A stretch of 41,689 nucleotides of DNA. Source: a bacterium (lineage in GTDB: Bacteria > Krumholzibacteriota > Krumholzibacteriia > LZORAL124-64-63). Below the pieces are notes generated by a model. The model searched no databases, was not told where the DNA came from, and worked only from the letters and a program-made list of their open reading frames with translations. Location of the stretch: positions 1 through 41,689 of the forward strand of contig PIVY01000019.1 in the NCBI GenBank assembly GCA_003353795.1, in the 5' to 3' direction. Position 1 is the first letter of the stretch; every line of letters starts with the position of its first letter. Shown piece after piece: positions 34,345-41,689 of this stretch. Both the position numbers and the translations under genes were made by a program.

Positions 34345-35720
34345 GGCGTCTCCGCTGTCCGGGAACCGATGCCCAGATTGGGACGGGGAAAGTTCAGCAG
34401 GAATCGGGTGCCCGGATGGTGGCGTTCGTCCAGCTCGATCCGGCCGCCGTGTTCATGCACGATACGGGCCACGATACTCAGCCCCAGCCCGGTACCCTTG
34501 CCGTAGTCCTTGGTGGTGAAGAACGGCAGAAAGATCTGGCCGTGGTGACCGCCATCGATGCCGGTACCGGAGTCGGTGAAGCTCACCTGGATCTCCCCCG
34601 GATCGCCGTCGCCAATCCGGATCTCGATACGTCCGCCATCGGGCATGGCGTCCACCGCATTGACGAGCAGGTTGAAGAACACCTGGTCGAGTTCGTTGCG
34701 GTTGCCCAGCACCTCCGCCGAACCATCCGCCTGCAGTTCCACCTCCACTCCCGCCACCCGCAGATTCTTCTCCATGAGGTAGACCGTCTCGTGCACGGCC
34801 TCGTCCAGGAGCACCGGTCCGCGCTCGCGGCTCTGCGGTCGCGCGAAGTTCAGGAGGCCCTTGATGATCTGCCGGCACTGCTCGGTCTGGCGGATGATCC
34901 GGTCCACGTCTTCCGCCTCGTCTTCTGGCAGGTTGGCATCCGACAGCATCTGGGCCGAGAGCAGGATCGACCCCAGGGGCGTGTTGAGCTGGTGCGCGAT
35001 CCCCGCCGCCAGCTGACCGATGCCGGCAAGCTTCTCGGCCTGGCTCATGCGGTTCTCGAGCTGGCGCTCGCTGGTAACGTCCCGGGCGATCACCACGAAT
35101 GCGCGGTCGGTGGGCGAATCTCCGGTACGGCCCGGCGGCAGGGGTGAAAGCGTGAGCTTGATGAGGCCGTCGGGTTGCCGGTTCCGCAGGTACGGAAACT
35201 CGAACGTGAGGCTGCGATTGAGTTCCTCGGCGTCGGTGAGGGCCTTGTCCAGTTCCAGACCGTAGCAGAGGTGGAGCTCGCAGAGCGGTCGACCCAGTAC
35301 AGCTCGCCTCGCCACGCCGAAGAGGCGCTCGGCGGCCTTGTTCCACTCGAGGACCCGGCCCTGGCGGTCGAGCAGGAAGATGGCCTCGCCGGCGTGATTG
35401 ATGATCGTCCGGTGCTTCTGTTCCGACCGGCTCAACCGCTGCTGGTCACGCTCGCGTTGCCGGATGCTGAACCATACCGCCCACGAAGCAGCCAGGGTCA
35501 GCAGGTGGAACGAGCCCGAGATGAGGATCTGATTGCGGTCACGAGGGTCGAGGCCCGTTCCTTCCCAGAGAGGGTTGGCGAGCTCGAGGATCGTCACCGC
35601 AAGGAGGCCTGTCGACAGGGTGATGAGCCCCACCAGAAGAAGGCGGAGTCGCGTGAATCGTTGTTCTTTTAAGTTGAATCTTTTCAATGCTTTACGTCTA
35701 GTCGATGTCGACCTGTACAC
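34341..35720 (-). CDS. membrane sensor histidine kinase with PAS domain (orphan)
   Basis: A 459-aa kinase. Two TM helices (LRLLLVGLITLSTGLLAVTIL and ILISGSFHLLTLAASWAVWF) are followed by a PAS domain (about 105-215, HAGEAIFLLDRQGRVLEWNKAAERLFG). Next comes the H-box LAAGIAHQLNTPLGSILLSAQ with phospho-acceptor His243, then HATPase N box (ELDQVFFNLLVNAVDAMPDGG), G1 (FTDSGTGID), F (FLPFFTTK) and G2 (GKGTGLGLSIV). It resembles NtrB/ZraS-type kinases. The GTG at 35720 overlaps the end of parB by 23 bases; a TTG at 35687 is an alternative start. No response regulator is encoded in the window. The stop is coupled to the M23 peptidase start, suggesting a link to envelope growth, which is inference. 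Confidence 0.9.
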   Translation of the reverse strand: MYRSTSTRRKALKRFNLKEQRFTRLRLLLVGLITLSTGLLAVTILELANPLWEGTGLDPRDRNQILISGSFHLLTLAASWAVWFSIRQRERDQQRLSRSEQKHRTIINHAGEAIFLLDRQGRVLEWNKAAERLFGVARRAVLGRPLCELHLCYGLELDKALTDAEELNRSLTFEFPYLRNRQPDGLIKLTLSPLPPGRTGDSPTDRAFVVIARDVTSERQLENRMSQAEKLAGIGQLAAGIAHQLNTPLGSILLSAQMLSDANLPEDEAEDVDRIIRQTEQCRQIIKGLLNFARPQSRERGPVLLDEAVHETVYLMEKNLRVAGVEVELQADGSAEVLGNRNELDQVFFNLLVNAVDAMPDGGRIEIRIGDGDPGEIQVSFTDSGTGIDGGHHGQIFLPFFTTKDYGKGTGLGLSIVARIVHEHGGRIELDERHHPGTRFLLNFPRPNLGIGSRTAETP

Positions 35721-36630
35721 CCATCATACTCAGCAGCCTCAGGAGATCGTCGTCATCATAGAAACTGACCGAGATGCGACCTTTTCCAGCGGCGTCGCGA
35801 TCGATGACCACCGGCGAACCGAAGTGGGCCTCGGCGCGCTCCCTCAGGGCGCGGACCTCCGTGGTTTCGCCGGTTCCGCCGCCGGCCGACGGCTTCTTGC
35901 GCCGAGCCCGCTTGCGGGCGGCCACTGCACCCTGGGCGCGCCGCTCAACCTCGCGGACCGACAATCCACGACTCCGGCACAAGCGCGCCAGGCGCACGCG
36001 TTCCGGTCCAGCCGTCACTGAAAGCAGCGCCTTGGCGTGGCCGCGAGTGAGGGTGCCGTCGTTGATCAGGTCCCGGATCTCCTCCTCCAAACCCAACAGC
36101 CTCAACGTGTTGGCCACGGTGCTACGGTTCTTGCCGAGCATGTCGGCCAGTTCCTCCTGGGTGGCCCCATAGGCCGCAAGCAGACCCTGGAACGCGGTCG
36201 CCTCTTCCATGGGGCCCAGATTCTCCCGCTGGATGTTCTCGAGCAGGGCGATGCGCAGGGCTTCGGTCTCTTCGTAGGTGCAGGTGATCGCGGGTACGGA
36301 CGCCAGTCCGGCCTGGGCGGCGGCCCGGACCCGGCGTTCCCCGGCCACGACGACGAATCCCGGCGGCGGCCCGCCCGACTGCACCGGTGGCGCCGATTCA
36401 CCGCTACGGAGTTCCCGCACCAGCACCGGTTGGAGCACACCGACGTCTTTCACCGATATCGAAAGCTCGTCCAACTTATCTTTATTGAACACCTTGCGAG
36501 GCTGGTTGGGGTTGAACGCAAGATGGTCGACCGGGATCTCTCGGATCTCGCGTGCACTGGATTCGCTCGACACGCTGGCGTTCTGGATCAGAGCCGACAG
36601 GCCCTTGCCGAGGACTCGATTCTTCGCCAT
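35698..36630 (-). CDS. parB: chromosome partitioning protein ParB
   Basis: A 310-aa DNA-binding CTPase. The ATG at 36630 (MAKNRVLGKGLSALI) has GGAGG nine bases upstream. Residues about 33-130 form the ParB/Srx domain (IPVDHLAFNPNQPRKVF, AGERRVRAAAQAGL, ALLENIQRENLGPMEEA with the CTP-binding ENxxR box). The HTH that reads parS follows (TQEELADMLGKNRSTVANTLRLL). A basic linker (AVAARKRARRKK) leads to the C-terminal dimerisation domain (SVSFYDDDDLLRLLSMMGV). It starts four bases after parA. Two matching parS palindromes lie upstream of parA. Confidence 0.96.
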   Translation of the reverse strand: MAKNRVLGKGLSALIQNASVSSESSAREIREIPVDHLAFNPNQPRKVFNKDKLDELSISVKDVGVLQPVLVRELRSGESAPPVQSGGPPPGFVVVAGERRVRAAAQAGLASVPAITCTYEETEALRIALLENIQRENLGPMEEATAFQGLLAAYGATQEELADMLGKNRSTVANTLRLLGLEEEIRDLINDGTLTRGHAKALLSVTAGPERVRLARLCRSRGLSVREVERRAQGAVAARKRARRKKPSAGGGTGETTEVRALRERAEAHFGSPVVIDRDAAGKGRISVSFYDDDDLLRLLSMMGVQVDID

Positions 36631-36634
36631 GGGT

Positions 36635-37417
36635 TCATCCCTCCTGCCGCGCCACGGCGCTCGAGTTGGACGCAACCAGTTCGAGCGCCAGGGCCAGGTA
36701 GCTCTGCGCTCCCACACAATCCACATCGTAGAGCAGGATCGGCTTGCCGAACGACGGCGCCTCGCTGAGTCGGACATTGCGCGGAATCCGAGTCTTGTAG
36801 ACCACGGGTCCGAAGAACTCCATGGCCTCCTCGGCGACTTGATTCGAAAGACGCAACCTCTTGTCGAACATGGTCAATAGAACGCCTTCAAGGGCGAGAT
36901 TCGGATTCAATCCCCGCTGCACCAGTTGAACGGTGCTCAGGAGCTGACTGAGCCCCTCCAGGGCGTAGTACTCACACTGGATGGGAATGAGGACCGAATC
37001 TGCGGCTGTCAGTGCATTGAGCGTCAACAAGCCCAGGCTCGGCGGCGTGTCGATGATGATGTAGTCGTAACGATCCCGGTGGTCGGCGAACGCGCGCTCG
37101 AGGAATCTCTCCCGTTGGGGCTGATTCACAAGCTCTACCTCCGCCCCCGCCAGGCGTCGGTCGGCAGTCAGAACATCCATGTACGGGATCTGGGTGTTCT
37201 GGATACAGGCCGTGAGCGCGCTGTTGCCGAGCAGAAACTCGTACGAAGTGCCGTTCCGCGGCTCGGCGCCGACACCACTACTGGCGTTGCCCTGGGGATC
37301 CAGATCGACGAGGAGGACCCGTTTCTCCCCCACGGCAAGGCTGGCGCAGAGGTTCACGGCCGTGGTCGTCTTGCCGACCCCACCCTTCTGGTTCGATATG
37401 GAGATGATCTTGCCCAT
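36635..37417 (-). CDS. parA: chromosome partitioning ATPase ParA (Soj type)
   Basis: A 260-aa ATPase that binds DNA non-specifically and drives segregation of ParB-parS complexes. It has the deviant Walker A KGGVGKTT near residue 11, Walker A' DLDPQGNASSGVG, and IIIDTPPSLGLLTLNALTAADSVLIPIQCEYYALEGLSQL. There is no N-terminal HTH, as usual for chromosomal ParA. The ATG at 37417 is chosen by homology; no strong Shine-Dalgarno is visible. The gap upstream holds both parS sites. Confidence 0.97.
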   Translation of the reverse strand: MGKIISISNQKGGVGKTTTAVNLCASLAVGEKRVLLVDLDPQGNASSGVGAEPRNGTSYEFLLGNSALTACIQNTQIPYMDVLTADRRLAGAEVELVNQPQRERFLERAFADHRDRYDYIIIDTPPSLGLLTLNALTAADSVLIPIQCEYYALEGLSQLLSTVQLVQRGLNPNLALEGVLLTMFDKRLRLSNQVAEEAMEFFGPVVYKTRIPRNVRLSEAPSFGKPILLYDVDCVGAQSYLALALELVASNSSAVARQEG

Positions 37418-37630
37418 GGGATTTGGTCCGTTTCTGAAGGAGATCCGGCAACACGGACGCCGCGAGGCCGAGGGGTTCGTCCAATCTAACGCAGTTCAAT
37501 GATGTGTGTCCAGGATCCGTTGCCCGGCGCAGGGCATACGGCGGCAAACCGCCACAGAACTGTAGGTTGGATAACAGAAAAACGAGTCAATGTGCGAATC
37601 GCCGGCCCACCGGACCCGTCAGGGCGCGAT

Positions 37631-37646
37631 TGTTCCACGTGGAACA
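37631..37646. promoter_or_regulatory. parS centromere site 1
   Basis: TGTTCCACGTGGAACA, a perfect 16-bp palindrome. It is a well-known variant of parS (TGTTTCACGTGAAACA) and the binding site of ParB. It lies between rsmG and parA. Confidence 0.95.
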
Positions 37647-37667
37647 CCAGGGAACGACCGACCACGA

Positions 37668-37683
37668 TGTTCCACGTGGAACA
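37668..37683. promoter_or_regulatory. parS centromere site 2
   Basis: A second perfect copy of TGTTCCACGTGGAACA, 37 bp from the first. It ends nine bases before the rsmG stop codon. Confidence 0.95.
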
Positions 37684-37691
37684 ATGGTGGA

Positions 37692-38378
37692 TCAGATAGC
37701 CCGGTACTGGGTCAAGAGCAGCCTGGGGTCACCGTCACCGAGGGTCTCCACTCTGATCCGGCGCCAAGACACGCCCCCGTCCGGATCGAGAGCAGCGAAG
37801 GTCTCTTCGAGCCACTCTTGTGTATGTTCCTCTGGGTCCAGAAACCGGACGATCCCGATTTCCCGTGGCCGGTAGTCAACCGAAGAAGAATGGCCTATTG
37901 AATCATACCGACCAAGACCATCAAGCACTTCGGCATCAGTCAGGCGGAGAGCTTTCATGGAAACCAGAACTCTTGACGTCGAAAGGCTAATCTCGCCATC
38001 CCCCCAGCGGCAAGAGAGAACCGAAACCCCATCCAAACCCATCAACCGCGCGGTCCGCCGCAAAAACCAGGCCCGTTTGTCGCGGGGCTCGACCAGAATC
38101 GATATCGGTGCAGGCGGACCGTCGCCACGCGCGGTCGCCCAGACCAGGCCAGGAAGACCGGCCCCCGAACCGAGATCGATGTAGGCCGCGTTCTCCAACC
38201 AGCCCTTGTCGGCGAGAGCCGTCGCGACAAGCCGCCAGCCCACCTGGCACTGCGCCACGAGAGCTGCCACGCGTTCGCGAGGATTCACCCGGCTCACCAG
38301 GTTGATTTGCTGGTTCCATCGCTCGATCTCACTGGATAAGATCTCGAGTCGTCGATCTCTGCCAAGCGGTTGCGTCAT
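37692..38378 (-). CDS. rsmG: 16S rRNA (guanine-527-N7)-methyltransferase RsmG
   Basis: A 228-aa SAM enzyme that methylates G527 of 16S rRNA (E. coli numbering). The N-terminal helical part contains IERWNQQINLVSRVNPRE, a usual GidB signature. The SAM loop is YIDLGSGAGLPGLVWA, followed by ILVEPRDKRAWFLRRTARLMGL. The C-terminal part is more divergent than in well-studied homologs. Its ATG at 38378 overlaps the stop of mnmG by four bases (ATGA), the classic gidA-gidB arrangement. Downstream are the parS sites and parAB. Confidence 0.93.
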   Translation of the reverse strand: MTQPLGRDRRLEILSSEIERWNQQINLVSRVNPRERVAALVAQCQVGWRLVATALADKGWLENAAYIDLGSGAGLPGLVWATARGDGPPAPISILVEPRDKRAWFLRRTARLMGLDGVSVLSCRWGDGEISLSTSRVLVSMKALRLTDAEVLDGLGRYDSIGHSSSVDYRPREIGIVRFLDPEEHTQEWLEETFAALDPDGGVSWRRIRVETLGDGDPRLLLTQYRAI

Positions 38379-40291
38379 GCGTCCGCCCTCCCTGGATCAT
38401 CGGCCCGATCACGCTTCAGGATCACGGTCAGAACAGCAAGATCCCCCGCTCGAACACCATCGATTCGGCTCGCCTGGCCCAGGGTCTCCGGGCGCATCCG
38501 CGCCAGCTTTTCGCGTGCCTCGAGACTCAACGCCAGCAACTCTTCATACTGAAGATCAGACGGGATCTCAAGGTGATCGAGGTGCGCTTGGGCGGCCAGT
38601 TGGCGCTGTATTTTAACTATGTAACCATTATATTTTATGTCATTTACAACATTTAACCACAACCCAGAGACGAGCCATGATTCTCCATCCAGCTCGTGAG
38701 CCAGGACTATATCGCACGCCTCACGCAGTTCGGTCCCCGCCTTGACCACAGCGAACATATCATCAGCCTCCACCCCTGGCCGCCGGAGAACGTCGGCCGC
38801 TGCACAGGCTGGTCCCCCCAGGGGATCCGGAGTCCGCCACGACTCCAGCGTCGCGGCCAACGCCGACCGCGCCCGCTCCCTCGCCTCCAGACGCGCCGCC
38901 TCCACGGCCGGCAGCAATCCCAGAGACCGTGCCGAGTCGAGTAGTCGCGACTCGGCGTTGTCGCATCGCAACTGGAGTCGGTGTTCGGCTCGCGAGGTGA
39001 ACATGCGGTAGGGCTCGGTGATCTCCTTGGTGACCAGGTCGTCCACCAGCACTCCCAGATAGGCCTCGTCCCGCCGCGGCAACCAGGGCGCCTCGCCGGC
39101 CAGTGATCGGGCCGCGCCGACTCCCGCCAGCAGTCCCTGTGCCGCAGCCTCCTCGTAACCGGAGGTCCCCAGGATCTGCCCCGCCAGGTACAGACCGGTG
39201 ACACCCTTGGCCGCGAGCGTCGGCGTCACTTGCCACGACGGAATGCTGTCGTACTCCACCGCATAGCCGTGCCGCACGATCAGGGCGCGCTCGAGCCCAG
39301 GAATGCTGCGCACCACGGCTTCCTGCACATCGGCCGGTAAGCTGGTGGAGATACCATTCACATAGACCTCGGGTGTGTCGAGGCCCTCGGGCTCGAGAAA
39401 GATCAGATGCCGATCGCGGTCGGGAAACCGCACCACCTTGTCCTCGATCGACGGACAGTAGCGAGGCCCCTGCCCATCGATGGCGCCACCGTAGAGTGGC
39501 GATCGGTGCAGGTTCTCTCGGATCAGTTCGTGGGACCGTTCGTTGGTGTACGCCATCCAGCACTGATGGTCCGGCGGGTCGAACGTCCGCGTGCGGAAGG
39601 AGAACGGGCGCGCGTCGTCGTCGCCCGGCTGCGGCTCTAGCCGATCGTAGTCGATCGAGTCGGTGTGCAGGCGCGGCGGGGTACCGGTCTTGAGCCGGCG
39701 CAGGGTGAACCCGAGCCGGCGCAATTCGCCGCTGATGCCCTCGCTGCTCGCTGCTCCCTCGCGACCGCCGCGGGTCTGCTGCTCCCCCACGTGCATCAAC
39801 CCGCGCAAGAAGGTGCCGGTGCAGAGGATCACCCGTCGGCCCGCGATCTCGCGGCCATCGCTCAAACCCACGCCCGTGATCGTCGGCGGCGAACCACCGT
39901 CGTCGAGCAGGCGCGCGGCGTCTCCAGTGACCAGGTCGAGACCCTGCTGGTCGTCCACCATGGCCGCCATGAACTCCTGGTAGCGATGCTTGTCGGCCTG
40001 GGCGCGCGGCGCCTGCACCGCGGGACCCTTGCGGCGGTTGAGCACGCGGAACTGGATTCCCGTGGCGTCGATCGCGAGGCCCATGGCACCCCCGAGCACA
40101 TCCACCTCGCGCACCAGGTGGCCCTTGCCCAGGCCGCCGATGGCCGGGTTGCAGGGCATTCGTCCGATCTCGTTGCGGGCATGGCTCACCAGGGCCGTAC
40201 GGCAACCCAGGCGCGCGGCCGCCAGCGCGGCCTCGATGCCCGCATGGCCACCACCGACGACGATCACGTCATATGCCCGGGTCGCGTTCAT
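38375..40291 (-). CDS. mnmG: tRNA uridine-34 5-carboxymethylaminomethyl synthase, FAD subunit MnmG (GidA)
   Basis: A 638-aa FAD protein that with MnmE modifies wobble U34 of certain tRNAs. The dinucleotide motif is VIVVGGGHAGIEAALAAARLGCRTALVS at residues 9-36; CNPAIGGLGKGHLVREVDVLGG, RRVILCTGTFLRG, GTPPRL, GPRYCPSIEDKV and GLYLAGQI.GTSGYEEAAAQG are all typical. The C-terminal region has the KYNGYI helix motif of the MnmE-binding domain. Codons for about WLNVVNDIKYNGYIVKI (38611-38660) are strikingly AT-rich for this gene (11 G/C of 50). It starts ten bases after mnmE. Confidence 0.97.
   Translation of the reverse strand: MNATRAYDVIVVGGGHAGIEAALAAARLGCRTALVSHARNEIGRMPCNPAIGGLGKGHLVREVDVLGGAMGLAIDATGIQFRVLNRRKGPAVQAPRAQADKHRYQEFMAAMVDDQQGLDLVTGDAARLLDDGGSPPTITGVGLSDGREIAGRRVILCTGTFLRGLMHVGEQQTRGGREGAASSEGISGELRRLGFTLRRLKTGTPPRLHTDSIDYDRLEPQPGDDDARPFSFRTRTFDPPDHQCWMAYTNERSHELIRENLHRSPLYGGAIDGQGPRYCPSIEDKVVRFPDRDRHLIFLEPEGLDTPEVYVNGISTSLPADVQEAVVRSIPGLERALIVRHGYAVEYDSIPSWQVTPTLAAKGVTGLYLAGQILGTSGYEEAAAQGLLAGVGAARSLAGEAPWLPRRDEAYLGVLVDDLVTKEITEPYRMFTSRAEHRLQLRCDNAESRLLDSARSLGLLPAVEAARLEARERARSALAATLESWRTPDPLGGPACAAADVLRRPGVEADDMFAVVKAGTELREACDIVLAHELDGESWLVSGLWLNVVNDIKYNGYIVKIQRQLAAQAHLDHLEIPSDLQYEELLALSLEAREKLARMRPETLGQASRIDGVRAGDLAVLTVILKRDRADDPGRADA
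38627..38632 (-). promoter_or_regulatory. possible internal promoter (-10 TATAAT) inside mnmG
   Basis: A perfect TATAAT reads on the minus strand in the AT-rich patch of mnmG, about 250 bases upstream of rsmG. TTGTAA lies only 11 bases upstream and no good -35 is at 16-18 bases, so this is a weak call. Confidence 0.25.
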
Positions 40292-40301
40292 ACCCTACCT
40301 G

Positions 40302-41675
40302 TCATTTGCCCACGCAGAAGCGACCAAACAGTTCGTCGAGCAACTTCTCGGTGAACACGCGGCCGCTGATGGCGCCCAGTTCCTGCAGCGTCACTGCCAG
40401 CAGACTGGCCACGACCTCGTCACCGGCGTCCTCGGCGGAGAGCAACTCGTCCAGCGAGTCGCGGCAGGCCAGCAACCGATCCTGATGCCGATCGTTGAGC
40501 ACCAGCCCGCGCGCCGTCGCCTCGGCCAGGCCACCGGCCAGCGCCACTTCCACCAGGACGCGCTTCAACTCGTCGAGCCCCTGTCCAGTGACCGCGGACG
40601 TCACCAATCCAGCGCCGGTGTCGCCGGCGAAGAGGTCGCCCTTCGTGAGTACGGGGATCATGATGCTGCCTTCTGCCGCTTCCGGAAACGCGACGTCATC
40701 GGCGGCATCAGTACTGGTTGCCACCGCCAGCACGATGTCTGCCCGCGTCAACGCATCCCGGGTACGGACCACACCCTGCGCCTCCACTCCGGTGGCGGCT
40801 TCGTGCACGCCGGCGGTGTCGTGCAGCACGAACAGCAATCCATCGAGCTCGAGCCGATCGGTGACCACGTCGCGAGTGGTGCCCGGCTCGCTGTCGACGA
40901 TGGCCCGCGGGCGGTCGAGCAATGCGTTCATGAGCGAGCTCTTGCCCACGTTGGGTGGCCCCACCAGCACCACTTGCACGCCGTCGCGCAGATGGCGGCC
41001 GGCAGGGACCAGGTCCAGCAGACCGGTGATGCGATCGCGAGCCTCACCGAGCACGGCGTGGACCGATTCGGGCGCGGGAACGTCGGCCTCGTCCTCGCTG
41101 AACTCCATGGCGCCCTCGAGACGGGCAAGCAATGTCCGGAGCGGGTTCTCGATGCTCGTCAACTCGCGATCCAGCGACCCGCGCAACTGGGACAGGGCGG
41201 CGCGGGCGCCCACGCTGTGCTCGGCGTCGATGAGATCGGCCACGGCCTCGGCCTGGTCCAGAGTGAGACGGCCATTGAGAAACGCGCGTCGCGAAAACTC
41301 TCCGGGGCCCGCCGCGCGGGCGCCCGCAGCACGGCACGCCGCCGCGACCTGGCGGGCCGGCAACGCACCGCCGTGGCAGGAGAACTCCACGGTGTCTTCG
41401 CCGGTGAAACTGTTGGGAGCGAGCATGGGAAGGACCAGGACCTGATCGAGATTCGTCCCGGCGTCGAGACCGTGATGATCTGGTCCACCATCCGGCCAAT
41501 GAACGGTGGCCAGCCTCGCGAGGTGACTGGTCACCGGCTCGGCAAGCGTCGTATCAGGCAAGATGCGACCCGCGATGGCCAGGGCCTCCGGGCCGCTCAA
41601 GCGCACCACGGCCAGGCCACCCCTGCCCTCGGCTGTGGCCACCGCCACGATGGTGCCGCTGTCCAGGATCGCCAA
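40302..41675 (-). CDS. mnmE: tRNA modification GTPase MnmE (TrmE)
   Basis: A 457-aa GTPase. The N-terminal folate-binding domain starts AILDSGTIVAVATAEGRGGLAVVRLSG. The helical domain follows, with G domain about 220-375: G1 GPPNVGKSS, G2 EPGTTRD, G3 DTAGVHE, G4 TKGD. The C-terminal CVGK contains the catalytic Cys region. The start is most likely the TTG at 41675, because GGAGGTGA ideally complements the 16S rRNA end and places the TTG five bases after GGAGG; the GTG at 41681 falls inside that ribosome-binding site. The gene is therefore complete within the window. It opens the mnmE-mnmG-rsmG-parAB cluster. Confidence 0.96.
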   Translation of the reverse strand: MAILDSGTIVAVATAEGRGGLAVVRLSGPEALAIAGRILPDTTLAEPVTSHLARLATVHWPDGGPDHHGLDAGTNLDQVLVLPMLAPNSFTGEDTVEFSCHGGALPARQVAAACRAAGARAAGPGEFSRRAFLNGRLTLDQAEAVADLIDAEHSVGARAALSQLRGSLDRELTSIENPLRTLLARLEGAMEFSEDEADVPAPESVHAVLGEARDRITGLLDLVPAGRHLRDGVQVVLVGPPNVGKSSLMNALLDRPRAIVDSEPGTTRDVVTDRLELDGLLFVLHDTAGVHEAATGVEAQGVVRTRDALTRADIVLAVATSTDAADDVAFPEAAEGSIMIPVLTKGDLFAGDTGAGLVTSAVTGQGLDELKRVLVEVALAGGLAEATARGLVLNDRHQDRLLACRDSLDELLSAEDAGDEVVASLLAVTLQELGAISGRVFTEKLLDELFGRFCVGK

Positions 41676-41689
41676 GGTCACCTCCAGGG

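Noticed and set aside
37566-37574. A DnaA box and replication origin in the parS gap
   Set aside because: Only one imperfect TTATCCAAC-like 9-mer is visible, with no cluster and no AT-rich unwinding element beside it.

Overview
The window is high-GC DNA from a diderm (outer-membrane) bacterium. Three secreted proteins end in an NPFNP-type FlgD-Ig-like C-terminal domain, as seen in the FCB group and related candidate phyla. A long gingipain-like (C25) exoprotein, an outer-membrane barrel, a standard F-type ATPase operon and the mnmE-mnmG-rsmG-parA-parB block are also present. My best guess is an uncultured Krumholzibacteriota/Eisenbacteria-like lineage. That rests on protein style and GC content only and is not proven.

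Layout. 1-2.3 kb, plus strand: a 5'-truncated YcbB-type L,D-transpeptidase and a class I O-methyltransferase. 2.5-11 kb, plus strand: a 1700-aa C25-peptidase-like multidomain exoprotein, a terminator, then three tandem paralogous secreted proteins with PPC-like modules, conserved cysteines and a shared C-terminal tail. 11-16.2 kb, minus strand: a metal-uptake operon that starts with an outer-membrane barrel, followed by a DtxR-family regulator, a TroA/ZnuA-type lipoprotein, an ATPase and two permeases that each carry a C-terminal winged-helix-like tail. A 20-bp DtxR-box-like palindrome overlaps its promoter. 16.5-24.3 kb, mixed strands: an MscS channel, a small DMT/SMR transporter, an AT-rich gap, two secreted proteins with sorting-like C-termini, an MBOAT/SGNH O-acyltransferase pair and a RidA-family protein. 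24.4-25.4 kb, plus strand: an MtfA-like zinc peptidase.

25.4-41.7 kb is entirely on the minus strand. Read in transcription order it runs mnmE, mnmG, rsmG, a gap with two perfect parS palindromes, parA, parB, an orphan sensor kinase, an M23 peptidase translationally coupled to the kinase, bactofilin and a strong terminator. The complete ATP synthase operon follows (atpZ-like, atpI-like, atpB, E, F, H, A, G, D, C) and ends in a second terminator. This order is typical of a chromosomal region near the replication origin.

How the parts fit. The minus-strand block joins tRNA/rRNA modification, chromosome segregation, envelope shape (kinase, LytM peptidase, bactofilin) and energy conversion. The centre is a metal-responsive import system that probably reaches from outer to inner membrane. 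The left part is an exoprotein region whose genes share an extended -10 promoter type. No tRNA, rRNA, insertion sequence, prophage or CRISPR array was recognised. Translation starts were re-chosen from ribosome-binding sites, signal peptides and overlaps where stated.
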